The translations under genes and the position numbers were made by a program. From Papaver somniferum (taxonomy: Eukaryota; Streptophyta; Magnoliopsida; Ranunculales; Papaveraceae), in assembly GCF_003573695.1 (NCBI RefSeq), contig NC_039359.1, positions 78,506,783-78,570,782 of the forward strand: a stretch of 64,000 nt of DNA, given 5' to 3'. The notes beneath the pieces are model-generated. The model saw only the letters and a list, made by a program, of their open reading frames with translations. It did no database searches and was not told the origin of the DNA. Of this stretch, positions 12,243-23,570 are shown in pieces; the stretch's first letter is position 1; every line of letters begins with the position of its first letter.

Positions 12243-14381
12243 GGCTCAGTTTGGTAAAGCTTTTTTTTTTTGTCAAAAACACTTCCAAAACCTATATATG
12301 TCAATAATATTTGATATTGATGTTTGGTATAAATAAATTAAAGTGCTTTTTATCGAAAGCACTTCCCAAATTCCTCAATTTTTAAAAACTGGAGAGGAGG
12401 AGCTTTTAAAAGCTACAAAAACATAAGTTGTGGTCTCACCTAAGTTTAATGCTTGATTTATCTTTTTTATCCCTATTTTATTTTATAAATGACAAAAGTT
12501 ACCCTTAAATTTATATTCAATCACTATTTCTTATACTGCATTCTTTAAATATTGTTACTTTTTTTTTCAAACTATTTTATATACCATTTCATTTAATTTG
12601 TCAACAGTAAAAATAAAACAAATATTAAATAATTATTTAATTTTAGTTTCATTGAATATATATATATATATTAAGTAAAATATTTTTTTAATAATCATAA
12701 TAATAGTGGTAGTTAGTATGAACATTATAATATTATAAGTACAAATATTAATTATTTTTAAACTCAATAAAATTGAATAAAACTGCCATCAGAGAGATGT
12801 CTGTTTTTGTCATTTGCTACAACAACAATTGTTGAATCTGAAATTTTTACCAAACACACTTTTATTGTTTTTTAATGATAATTAATAGGGGAAAACCACT
12901 TTTATTAAAGGGAAAGCTGACTTTTGTCCAACTTATTTGACTTTGGGTAGATTTAGAATTATGCTTTTTCGTAATAATTGCTTTTGGATTTTGATTTCCT
13001 GTATAACCTTAACCGATCTATATATACAATCTGTAAACCCTAACAGTATCAAATACGTTCGATTGTTCAAAGTCTATCATCTTAAACCCAAGATACCAAA
13101 GCCGAGTTGAAGAAATGATCTTAATTATACTAAATCTGCAACACACAGAGATGGAGAGATGATTAATAGCTCAAAGTGAAAATATATAATAACTTGTTAA
13201 GCAGTATATATAGTTTTCGATTTGTCATGATCGCAACTAGAATGATCTCTATTAGCTTACTTCTTTAATTATTTTTGTTTGCATATACAGACTTTTTACT
13301 CATATATATAACTTTTTATGTTGCTCCAGGTGGAGATGATATATGCAACGAGTGTCCATCCCGATCTATTTTGGACTTAACTGAACAAACCTCTAACATA
13401 TATGATCACTTATATGATTAGATGTTCGAGTCCACCCGATCACCTCTAACATATATGAGTGTCCACACGACCTATTTTATTTTTGTTATTTTATGTGATT
13501 AGATGTTCAAGTCCGTAGAGGAAGTTCGTGATTGCAACACCAGAAACAGGAAGTGTTGTCCCGACATCCCTATACAAGAAGAAAACTATAGTTTATGAAG
13601 CAATATGGAATCAAGCTAATATTCCTTATTGTTTGGGTTTTAATTACAAATGATTTAAGAATTTCCAATAATGGAGGTTCAACCATTACAGTTTGAGATA
13701 GGTTATGTTGATGTATAGGCAATCTAGATAAGCTCTTGGAGTTTGGTTCTTCACGAGGCTTAGAGTTTTCATCTCAAAAGTCTAATCGTAAAAAAATATT
13801 TAGTGATCTTGCGAAAAACCACGATGATTTAATTATAAAAGATGTTGATGAGTATGCTAATTGACAATTGTCAATGGTGACTCATTGCGGTCAGCAAGTT
13901 GCTCCTGGATTATTAGATCTCACAAGTTGTTAGTTTTCACAAATTGTGTCTTCTTTTGTTGGTACTCGTTGTATTCTTAGAAGCTTCTTTGGTTTAGTTG
14001 TTTTTTGTTTTTCTGGGCTTTTCGTTCTTTGTCAGTTGTATCCGCATGCACACGGTTTGTGTGCTTTTTAATCCATTCTTTTTGATCGATCAAAAAAAAA
14101 GATATCGGGTAAGATATTTGGGAAATCGAACTGCAAAATGTTTTTTGTTTGCGAATGCTAATTATTAAATTCACCCCATATTAACCCGAAGTCAACAAGA
14201 CCAGACCACAATCAGCTTTCTAGCTAGTAAAAGTGGCTTTCTCCCTATTAATTATCTTTTTAATCAGCTTCAATTTTAATTAATATTTTACCAAACGTCT
14301 AACTGTTTTTTTTTCTCACAGCACATCACAACACAGCAGAAAAATGCTTTTACAAAAGCTGCAGCAATACCAAACTAAGCA
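12243..14381. mobile_element. PIF/Harbinger-like MITE, TSD TAA, unit A
   Basis: Terminal inverted repeats GGCTCAGTTTGGTA (left) and the complement of TGCTTAGTTTGGTA (right), flanked by TAA on both sides (12240-12242 and 14382-14384). The 3-bp TAA target and a GTTTGGTA-containing terminus fit Tourist-type PIF/Harbinger elements. The B copy at 24187-24920 is 734 bp, so the element is a non-coding MITE of that size; here it has been enlarged by a nested 1380-bp insertion. Confidence 0.75.
12877..14256. mobile_element. Nested TIR element, 8-bp TSD TTTTTAAT
   Basis: 1380 bp inserted into the MITE. Inverted ends run about 27-30 bp: GATAATTAATAGGGG... on the left and the complement of GATAATTAATAGGGA... 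on the right. The 8-bp direct repeat TTTTTAAT flanks it (12869-12876 and 14257-14264), and unit B has the single uninterrupted site. An 8-bp target and long TIR suit hAT or Mutator-like elements; the superfamily is not certain. Inside, a 43-codon open stretch (about 13731-13864, +) is kept in copy C with a few changes and may be a captured exon, product unknown. No transposase is visible, so it is non-autonomous. Confidence 0.75.
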
Positions 14382-14688
14382 TAAAGATACACTCAAAAAA
14401 CCCCAAAAAGCAAACATACTAATCTATCTCGTACCCATCTACCTTGGACCGGGATTTGTCCAGGCCATGAGGTGGTGTCACGGTCGTTTGTCATTTTGAA
14501 ACCAAATACATGTAATATCAATATTATTGTTTATACTAAATCTTCTTCTTTTTTATCAGACAGCTCGGGTTATACTAAATCTTTGTTGTTAAGCAAATCT
14601 TTACAATTTAGATTTTCAAGAGAACCCACCTTAATTGGGATAAAAAAATAAAATAAATAAACTAACATGGTCAATTGAACATGCACCC

Positions 14689-14748
14689 TTTGCATGGTTC
14701 ACAGTTCCCACAATGGGAGACTTTTGCCGAAAATGTGTTCCATGCAAA
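14689..14748. other. Conserved hairpin box downstream of peptide gene, A
   Basis: TTTGCATGG and CCATGCAAA face each other across about 40 bases, roughly 170 bp past the stop of the CTNIP-type gene. The same block follows the other peptide copies (B locus about 25239-25297, paralogue about 31134-31187, C about 63664-63715). Could be a 3' UTR or terminator-region structure, or just inherited flank. Confidence 0.5.
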
Positions 14749-14919
14749 AAAAAAAAATAAATAAATAAAAGAATAAAAAATAATCGGGTGGAACGAGGAG
14801 GGGATATTTACAGTATGCCGATCAAATATCCGTTAGATTAGTCTAGATTGGTCATGCACTTGGGCCCTTCGCTTTAATCTTGTTATATATGCAACTCCAT
14901 CTTCATAGTAAAACTTACT

Positions 14920-15414
14920 TCATGGACATGTACCACTAGATCTTCCAGAAAGGTTAGTACATGAAGATGGTGTATCAGGATTCGGAACTGCTCTTTGTAA
15001 AGACTGCTGATGAATTACAAGCTCAATCCTGTTTTTATTTTCAACCTCCGTTTTCTTTTTCGTATTTTCACTATCCTTAAAAATACCAGCAACGTTCATG
15101 GTCGTCATGGCACTCGTACTCGATGGACATCTACCAGTGTTACCTCTACCAGGGAGATTAGTGCACGGAGAAGGTGAACGAGGATTTGGAAGTGTCCTCC
15201 TGCTCTGCAAGGACTGCTGATGAATTGTAAGTTGAAGCCTATTATTCGAGTCGACAACGCCTTCATTTTCCGTTTTCATCAATAACATATCTTTATCTTC
15301 TTGCAATATCCTCATCCCTTCAACCTTGTGGAAATTGTTGATGAGTAAGAAAATGGACAAACCAGCAAATACGACTACGTTGAAGACATCTCTTCTTTCT
15401 TTGATTAGACCCAT
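14920..15414 (-). CDS. CTNIP/SCREW-type secreted peptide precursor with two peptide motifs
   Basis: 164 codons, no intron. Residues 1 to about 33 form a signal peptide (charged start MGLIKERRD, hydrophobic VVVFAGLSIFLLI, then HKVEG). Two Cys-bounded motifs follow: VPNP-like TLPNPRSPSPCTNLPGRG...C (Cys84 and Cys96) and AVPNPDTPSSCTNLSGRSS...C at the very C terminus (Cys152 and Cys163). Each is preceded by a repeat of N-R-[LI]-x-L-x-IHQQSLQ, so the second half arose by internal duplication. Known family: CTNIP (SCREW) peptides are plant danger signals named after a conserved Cys-Thr-Asn block and sensed by the LRR receptor kinase HSL3/NUT. Published precursors, as I recall, carry one motif, so doubling is notable. 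Inferred: processed and secreted to the apoplast. The start is supported by identity with the paralogue at 31853. Confidence 0.82.
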   Translation of the reverse strand: MGLIKERRDVFNVVVFAGLSIFLLINNFHKVEGMRILQEDKDMLLMKTENEGVVDSNNRLQLTIHQQSLQSRRTLPNPRSPSPCTNLPGRGNTGRCPSSTSAMTTMNVAGIFKDSENTKKKTEVENKNRIELVIHQQSLQRAVPNPDTPSSCTNLSGRSSGTCP

Positions 15415-17535
15415 ATTCTGAATTTTGCGAATGAAAAGAAAATGAACTGAATTTAAACCTCTTTATTATTAATTTGTTTATGTAAGAGAAAAATTAGACT
15501 CAATCAAGAGGATAATTAAATCTTAGCTCTTTCTTTCTTGGAAATGGTTAAATGTGATCTGGAGAAATATTAGGTTTAAAAGGATATATTAGCTCTCTAT
15601 ATGTTTTTGGTATGAATGATGATGTTGGATGATGAGCTCTTCTGTATTTATAGGATTTTGTCATTTGAGCTTTGAGTTGAATTGGCCAAACATAAAATTG
15701 TTTGTAGTAAAAGAAAGGGCGGGATATGTTGAAGTTGAATTAGTTTAAGGATTTCAAGTTTGAACCTTGACTGAATGTCTTGTAGTACACGGATCCTTGA
15801 ACAGAATATCATTTTTACCAAGAAATAACACTACTCGTACCGTTTCAACAATTAAGTACTCACTACTAAAAAAGCAACTATGGTCACAAGCCTTAAAAAT
15901 CAACATAAGCTGTGTGTCTATACTTGGAGTGCTTGTGTTTAAGATTTGTGGATGATTTTGTCGTTGTTTTTGCTATTGCAACATTGTTGTTATATACCCA
16001 TCTGTGCTCGTCTAAGAGACATACGGCACCCAATGGTGTGAAGAAAATTGAAGCTTCTAATTAACAGACGAACTTATGTCATGTTATAGGTGAAATTAAA
16101 TATAGAGGAACATGAACTTTACCAAACATACTAGCTCCTGAGTCCTGACTGGAATATCTATTAGTGAAGTGTTTTAATCAAGGAGTTGACAAGAACACGG
16201 TCAAAGCTCCTATCAGCAAATTAAAACGGAGAAGATGCCGGAGAAGGAAAGACGGATTACAGAAGTCGCAATCTAGCATGCTTTTTGTTGACTTTGACGT
16301 ACATTTATAAAATTACGAAATGCCCTTTTGCTTTTAGTTTTCGAAATTTCAACGTACGGGACCTATGGGTGGTGATATTTCTCCCGCTGTTGGCTATTTG
16401 TCTTCTCTCTTTTTCTTTGGGATCGATTCCTAATTGGATCTTTTTCCCGGTTGTATATATATGGATGGAGTACATATTAACAGTTGGAATTTTTCTATTT
16501 TTGGGGAGAAAAGAAAATGAACAAGTTAACCTAACCAACTGATCATGCACCGTGTGCATGTTTGGAGAATGAATGGAAAATTTTAGAACTACAGAAATAA
16601 TTTAAAGACTCAGAGATAAACTATTGAACACGATGTAGTAAACACTAAATTATAATATAAAAAATTTCTATTATATTTTTGGTTTCCAAAGAGATAAATG
16701 GTCTCGTAGCTTGTACATGTTTTCCACATTTTATGTGTTATTTAAGCTCTTGCGGCTAATAAGTTTTGGACAATCCTAACGTTGTAAATCTATTTTCGAG
16801 GTTCATTAATTGGTAATTTGTGTTAAATCGTTTGACCAAACCTTTTATTCATTTGTTTTGTTGTTGACCATACTGCATCTTCATAGAGTTTTTTTTATAC
16901 GTGTTTTTCATATTTCTTCCTTGCATTTTTGAATATTTGGTTCTTTGTTGGTTGAAGCACTCCAGCGACGAGCTCCTGTCATTTAAACCTGGACTCTTCC
17001 GATCAAGAAGAATTATGAAGAAAACTCTTGATTTGAAATATCTATTTTCAAAGAAGATTCAGCATCAAAAAGTTAGACTATGTCCAGAAAACCGCTCTCT
17101 TCTAATTTAATCGGGTTTTTATGCTTGTAATGTGTCGTTGCCTAGTATTTCTTCTCTTTCTCATGTCGTAATACTCGGACATGTACTAGTATGTTCTTGA
17201 TGTTCCACGATTCTTTCCTACTTATTAATTAATGGCACTCTAATCATATTTTGTTGTTAATAAAATGGAATCTTTTTCTCAAAACGAAACAAAAAAGAAT
17301 AAAAAAACACCTAAACAAGAGAAGAAAGTTGAAAAAAATATAATATGAAAAACATGTTATAAATTGGCTAAATCCATAGGACGGGGCAAATATAATTTAT
17401 CGTTTTTCATTATTGTATTATTTTTAATTTTTTCTTTCAACAATGGGAATGAGAGGTCATATATTTATTTTTTTGACATGATTGCTAAAGATGGATACCA
17501 AGCTTAGTCGGACGTGTACCATTGGATGATCTAAC
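15415..17535. other. Promoter side and intergenic sequence of unit A
   Basis: Holds the leader and promoter of the peptide gene (15415-15900), with TTGAC W-box cores at about 15766 and 16286, then AT-rich sequence without a convincing gene. The block at 16534-16560 (ATCATGCACCGTGTGCATG) resembles the box found 3' of each peptide gene. The region from 16463 to 17535 is kept in unit B (25441-26493). Confidence 0.5.
15645..15652 (-). promoter_or_regulatory. TATA box of the peptide gene
   Basis: TATAAATA on the minus strand, about 230 bp upstream of the ATG, within CAAAATCCTATAAATAC. The paralogue at 31853 has the same box with the same flank at 32075-32082, so the promoter core is shared. Confidence 0.6.
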
Positions 17536-18142
17536 TGTTGGGTGCAATAATCAAAACAAAGAAAAATCAAATAAGCAAAAGTTATTGATACTTAGCTCCT
17601 TTGTAATGGAAGTGATGGATTTGACGAAACGAGCGAGTTTCCTATATCTCCACAACATCAACAAGGCAAAACTTTGAAAAACAGAGTGAGTCACGTGTTC
17701 AACACGCTGCCCTTAAGACATTAGCGCCCGGCTACACTCAAGAGTGATGCTATAACCCTCACAGAACGGATATCTCCAGGATAAAACACCCTACGACACC
17801 TATTACTAGCATATGTAGTAGATGCTCAACTTGAGCTTGGCAACTCCGTAAAGAAATCACTATAAAATATTTTCCCTTGGGGGTTTCTCTCTAAAAATTG
17901 GAGAATCCCCTTTCCCATAGATTTTACAAAAGTAGTGAATTTCTTTATATAATGGAATAATACAAGTTAAAAAGATGAACTCCCCGATGTGGGACTAAAA
18001 ATCTTATATAGTCTCTTAAAACAACTAAAAAGTGGAAACTCCACGGTGTGAGACTAATAAGTTTTTTCATTCACAAAAGAAAATAAATTATAATTTTTTA
18101 TTAAAACTTTAAAAATCATATTTTATTAATCGTTTTCCAACA
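17536..18142 (-). repeat. Copia III 3' LTR
   Basis: 607 bp, TGTTGGGTGC...TTTTCCAACA in plus orientation, ending in CA. Matches 22497-23136 except for an indel of about 27 bp and scattered substitutions. It is followed by the polypurine tract. Confidence 0.88.
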
Positions 18143-19424
18143 ATCCCCCAAATGAATGAAAACTCAAGAAAACACGAAAACACAGATAGATCTTGGTAAA
18201 TCAACAACCCAATCTCACACGCAAACTGACTGAACAAACAGACAGGTCGTGCATGTTGAAGTTATACTAGCCATTCCAACATCATCTCCTTCACACAACA
18301 GTGTGTTGACCCCAGAGTCATACTATGGATTGCAAAAATTATATAGTATAGAGAGCTTTCATCTTTAGTTCCTCACAAGTAAGACTAAAGGTTCCTTTCA
18401 CCAAAGTGAAAAAGCATGAACTAGTGAACCCTTAGTGACCCTTAGGTCCTAAGTTCCAGTAATACCAAAACCATCAAAACGAAAATCACATAAAAAACGC
18501 AGGAAATATCATTTTAGGCAGAGGTGTCCATGAGGTCTTGAACCTTTTCTTAGTGAGATATTACCGGAATTACTTGCTAGAGATAGTGAACTATGTCTTG
18601 AACTGCTAGTGATTGATGTAATTCGCGAAAAAAACCACGAATGATATCTCCAAGGTTGTTGCCAAGCTCGTGCCGTTTTGTCCAATTTTGCCCTGGACAT
18701 ATCATGTTTCTAAAAATGCTCTAGAGAATTAAAGTTCATATTCTCATAGGAAGCGGCCACACTTTCTCATTCAGATAGGTGAGTTTCCATAAAGAGTGTT
18801 ACTGCTACACCCCACTTCAATCTTAAATTGAAACTATAGAACTCATTAAAACTTCTTAAAAGTCATCCTTCACATGCAGTCACACTATCACGTCTACACC
18901 ATATGGAAGGGACAGAGAATGAAATTCTCTGATAGTGTTTACCTTTACCCACCACAAATTAGTTGTCTCATTCGAAACCTTGATCTTGGGATCTCCAGTC
19001 AGCAAGGTTGAGTATCCTTCATGGCAAGTTTAATTTATGAACTTAAGCCCCATCCCCCTCGATGCATTTCTAACTATCTCTTTGGATAAACCTTTCGTCA
19101 AAGGTTGTGCGATATTCTCCTTGGACTTTATCCAATCAATGGAAATAACGTCGATTGAGATTAGTTATTTTTAGCTTTAGCTATTATAGCTTGGCTAACA
19201 CAATGTATAGATATAGCATGGCACAGGCCTATGCCACAGAGGAATGTCTTCTAAAAAGCATCTTAGGAACTCGGCCCCCTCTCGTGCCTTATCTAACGCA
19301 ATACTCTCATATTCCATAGTGAATTGTGCAATATATGTTTGTCTGGGAATCTTCCAAAAACAAACCCCCTTGCTAAAGTGAAAACATATCCACTTGTAGA
19401 CTTAGACTCCTATGAGTCAACTAT

Positions 19425-19943
19425 CTAGTTTGCATCACGAAGTCCCTCAAGGACGACAAGATACCTTTCATAAATCAAACAAAAGGAAATAAAGTATTTT
19501 AGGTACCACAATACTCTACTAAGTGCATCCCAATGCTCTTTTTCTGGACTACAAGTATATATACTTAACTTACTCACAATATAGGAAATGTATGGACTCT
19601 TATAGTTCATTAAATTCATCATACATCCTATAACTCTTGAGTATTCAATTTAAGATACTCCATTACCCTTATTTTTCTCGAGTCTACAAGAAGAATCGTA
19701 TGGAGTACACGCAGGCTTACAATCAGACTGATTGTATCTCATAAGCACAAATTCAACATAATGAGAACGAATAAGACTATAATTTTTTGATTTTCTTCTA
19801 ATCCTCATCCCTAAGATTACATCGAAATATCCTAAGTCTTTATAGTCAACGTTCTCATTCAGTGCATGTTTTTTAGTGGAATTAATCACATCTATGTTTG
19901 TATCAAGTATAAGCATATCATCAACATACAAGCATACAATCAC
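19425..19943 (-). pseudogene. Copia III reverse transcriptase C-terminal part
   Basis: Frames 19650-19943 and 19425-19622. The first contains the polymerase block VCLYVDDMLIL and the following YKDLGYFDVILGMRI; the second has the TCSPEKEHWDALSRVLWYLK segment preceding RNase H. The two are separated by a stop. RNase H beyond 19425 is scarcely recognisable. Not functional. Confidence 0.8.
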
Positions 19944-20042
19944 ACAGGCATCCTTAACAAGTTACTTGTAAATACACTTGTAAGATTCATTAACTTAAAT
20001 CCACTACACATTATCACATGATCAAATTTTCCATGTCATTGT

Positions 20043-20249
20043 TTACGTGCTTATTTGAAAACCATACAAAGATTCGTTCAATTTACAAACTTTGTCTTCA
20101 TTACCTTTCACTACGTCCATCTGATGTATCTCCAAGTTTTTTATGGCATAAATATCAATTAGCATCTCAACAGAAGTAACTCTCGTCACAAGTGAATAAG
20201 AATCAAGGAAATCTACACCTTCTTTTAGTTTATAGCCTTTAGCTACCAA
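20043..20249 (-). pseudogene. Copia III reverse transcriptase N-terminal part
   Basis: 68 codons with MVAKGYKLKEGVDFLDSYS and EIHQMDV, the RT fingers and palm start, then a deletion leading directly to KVCKLNESLYGF. Upstream the linker is in pieces (20280-20700). Confidence 0.75.
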
Positions 20250-21101
20250 CTTAGCTTAATATTTTTCCACAGTTCCATCTACCTAACGTTTCCTCTTAAA
20301 GACTCATTTACATCACATGGTCTTACTCCCTGAAGGTAAACTAGCAAGCTCCCAAGTCTTGTTCCGACGGACTGAGTCCATTTCACTAAATGAATCTTCT
20401 TACCAGAATGGGGTTTCAGTAGATGTCAAGGCTTCTTTACAAGTCTAGGTCTCAGACTAAGCTATGCATTTTATGAAGTCGGCTTCATAAGAAGTCTCAA
20501 GTCTAATTGTTTTACTTCTCTTAGGCTCAAACTCAACTTCATCTTCCTTTAAGATAAGTTATGAATATTTGAAAATAAATCTAGGGGATCAACATCACAT
20601 CTCTAATGAGGTACATGATTAAGAAGAAACATGTTCAAAGAACTCATCATCCCTAGATTCCATAATGATATTCACACCCAAAGTCAGAAAAATCACACCA
20701 AAGTCTGAAAAATCAGAACACACAACCAAAAATCTATATGTAGAAGTATACGACATACCCTATATGAAGACACAATCAACATTTTTTGTTTCAAACTAGT
20801 TCTTTTTTGAAGAGGAATTACAATCTTAGCCAAACACCCCCACACTTTGACGCATTCATAAGAAGGTTATCCACCTTTCCATAAATCATATGGGGTTCCA
20901 TCTGATCCTTAAAAGAGTACTCTATTCAGGATATACTAGTTAAGAGGACTGCCTCCCCACACAAGGCCGCAGGTAATCCTGAACTAGTCAACATGACAAT
21001 TATCATCTTCTTAAGGATACAGTTGTTATGTTCAAGGCTTCTAATTGGTTTTCAACTTCAAGTTTATACATCTTAAGGCTTCTAAGGCATCATCCTCATC
21101 C

Positions 21102-21290
21102 CTAAGAAAGTATACAATGATAGTACCTCCTACAATCATCTACGGAAGTTATAAACCATCTTTTAACATAGTGGTTTTGGGTTGACCTCATTTCAACTAG
21201 GCCTAACTGAATTAATTCTAAGGGCATAGAATTACTCTGAACATTTGTGGTCATATTTTGATTCTTCACATATTTCACTTTTGTGTTCAA
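21102..21290 (-). pseudogene. Copia III integrase remnant
   Basis: 62 codons around the first catalytic region (LELIQLGLVEM...WFITSVDDCRRYYHCIL), where the family has an Asp-rich TDLCG...FVTFIDD pattern. The first catalytic Asp is altered. The second Asp and Glu regions (20900-21060) are degraded. Confidence 0.65.
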
Positions 21291-21806
21291 AAATCCAAAC
21301 TAAATTTGGGTACGCAGCCTATGCTGGCTAGTTTAAGCATTGACTTATAAGTTTACGGTTCAAAGTCTACCACGAAAAACATTCAATCACACAAAGAAAG
21401 CACAAGAATCAACTATGTTCACTTCATCAGTTTTCCCTTTAAGCTTATAGAGACCCGAAGTCCTATAACTCTTGCTTAAAAATCATTGTCTAGTTACAAC
21501 AAGTTTTCCATATTCAATTAAGATCTTAAATCTTTTTCCATCTACAACAGAACAAGATACAAGATTCTCGCATATGCTCGGGACATGAAAATTTCATTCA
21601 ATGTGAGAATATTACAAATATGATCTTCTGCTCGACCTTTTCCTTTTATGCAACCTCTATTGCAGATGAGTTACTCAAAAATAGTTTCTCGACATCCCTT
21701 ATCCTCTGATAGGAGGCGAACATGTCTCTGTTTCAATAAACATTCTTGGTGGCTCCAGAGTCCACCTACTGGTCTCTCACATTGGTTATTAAAATAACTT
21801 CCGACA

Positions 21807-22079
21807 TCATGCCACTGAACTCGTTCTAGTTTTTTTCAATTCAATTAGCATTAACTTTCTACTTATTAAGGTTTTATGTTTTCTACAATTTACCGCCGCG
21901 TGTCCAGGAATTTTACAAATATAACAATCACCCTTAATTAAATTAATGTCGGATTCAGTTTTACGAAACATACCTTTCTTCTGAAGACTACGCTTAGAGT
22001 TGTTTGATGTTCTCGCCTTTGTCATCTTTGGAAGACTTGTGTTCATACACATGCTCCTGGTATCCATGTCCCTTTCCAA
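21807..22079 (-). pseudogene. Copia III gag end with zinc knuckle
   Basis: 90 codons holding a CCHC nucleocapsid knuckle, CYICKIPGHAAVNC (C-x2-C-x4-H-x4-C), behind a Lys/Arg-rich segment. The gag body upstream (22080-22496) is not open. The knuckle binds element RNA in family members. Confidence 0.78.
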
Positions 22080-22496
22080 TTTTATGTCATAATCTTCGTT
22101 TATACTTTGACCACAGACACGGTAATTTTCTAATCATCTAATACACCACATCTCACAAACCTTAGTCCCGAATCGGAAAATAAAATATGAGTTTTGAAGA
22201 TAACATCTATATCTACAAAATTCGTTTTAATCACCATATCAAAAAACTCATGGTTACCCAATAAAAACTACTTTAATTAACAACAAATTTCTGCACGTCA
22301 GAATTTTTCAGAAACGTTTCTTTGTTATGTGGATAACTATAAAGATGTCTACTACATCATGTACAAAGGGTTCAACTAAATTCTTTAAAGGTTAAGAGAT
22401 AAACTCGAAACTCTACAGCTGACCAAAAATTCGTTTTTGGTTTTTTCACTCCACAATTAACATCCATGATTATTACAAATTCTAATGTCTTAAGAT

Positions 22497-23136
22497 TTTT
22501 GGGTGCAATAATCAAAACAAAGAAAAATCAAATAATCAAAAATTATTGATACTTAGCTCCTTTGTAATGGAAGTGATGGATTTGACGAAACGAGCGAGCT
22601 TCCCATATCTCCACAATAGCAACAAGGAAAAACTTTGAAAAACAGAGTGAGTCACGTGTTCAACAAGCTTCCCTGAAGACATTAGCGCCCGGCTACACTC
22701 AAGAGTGATGCTATAGCCATCACAGGACAGATATCTCCAGGATAAAACACCCTACTACACCTACTACTAGCATATGTAGTAGATGCTCAACTTGAGCTTG
22801 TCAACTCCGAAAAAAACACTTGAGGAAAATCGTGAACATTAAAGAAATCAAAATAAAATATTTTCCCTTGGAGGTTTCTCTCTTAAAATTGGAGAATCCC
22901 ATTTCCCATAGATTTTACAAAAGTAGTGAATTTCTTTATATAATGGAATAATATAAATTAAAAAGATGAACTCCCCGATGTGGGACTAAAAAGCTTATAT
23001 AGTCTCTTAAAACAACTAAAAAGTGGAAACTCCACGATGTGAGACTAATAAGTTTTTTCATTCACAAAAGAAAACAATAAATTATAATTTTTTATTAAAA
23101 CTTTAAAAATCATATTTTATTAATCGTTTTCCAACA
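22497..23136 (-). repeat. Copia III 5' LTR
   Basis: 640 bp. Its inner end has lost the canonical TG (TTTTTGGG instead of TGTTGGG). The minus strand just inside reads AATCTTAAGACATTAG, not a tRNA-iMet type primer site. Confidence 0.85.
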
Positions 23137-23174
23137 CTAACCGCCAAAATCTAATATAATTTTTGTCTTATTTG

Positions 23175-23570
23175 ATGTTATAACAAATGGCTCAATCAAG
23201 CACAATCAATCAAGAATTGAAAATGGAAATGAAATCAAAGTAAAATCAAGCACACAAAACACAAGGATTTATAGTGGTTCGATTAAGATGATCTAGATCC
23301 ACTTGCGAAGAATACGAAATGATTCCACTACGATTAAACAAGGTTACAAGGTGTTTTCCCCCAAATCCCCTCTCAAGAACCCTAACCCTCTTTTGGTGCG
23401 TCCCTTTCTCTCTCTATTACATGAGTTTCTCTTACCAACAAAAGGAAATAGGTTTTCCTTTTATTCTTCTGATGCCCTAGTTTTGGTGCAACAAAAGTTT
23501 ATCACCGGGGCTCTAAAGGAATAAGGCCCATACAAGACTAACACTTGTACTCAAGGCACAAAATACAACA
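23175..23570 (-). repeat. Copia II 3' LTR in unit A
   Basis: 396-bp LTR, TGTTATAACA...AAATACAACA, near-identical to 26529-26923. It occupies the same genomic site as in unit B (preceded by CCGCCAAAATCTAATATAAT in both), so the insertion predates the tandem duplication. Confidence 0.88.

Larger units (their letters stand above)
1..15057. repeat. Large direct duplication, copy A
   Basis: Base 1 onward matches 48335 onward, and 15057 corresponds to base 64000, so the first 15 kb of the window is repeated in the same orientation. Order of landmarks is identical in both: Copia I, gene-like exons, solo LTR, RNase H-like frame, Harbinger-type MITE, CTNIP-type peptide gene. Offset drifts from 48334 at the start to 48943 at the end because of indels. 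By eye the copies differ by a few percent. The copy is open at the window start, so the true unit is longer. Tandem arrangement with a unit of about 48.6 kb is the simplest reading; an assembly duplication (unmerged haplotype) cannot be excluded. Confidence 0.9.
17536..23136 (-). mobile_element. Copia III retrotransposon, TSD CTAAC
   Basis: 5601-bp element with two LTRs, flanked by CTAAC at 17531-17535 and 23137-23141. Unit B has the single site (TGATCTAACCGCC at about 26487), which proves the insertion and its borders. The polypurine tract is visible next to the left LTR on the minus strand (ATTTGGGGGAT). Internal coding sequence is Copia-like but broken by many stops and frameshifts. It is dead as a self-acting element. 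Confidence 0.93.
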
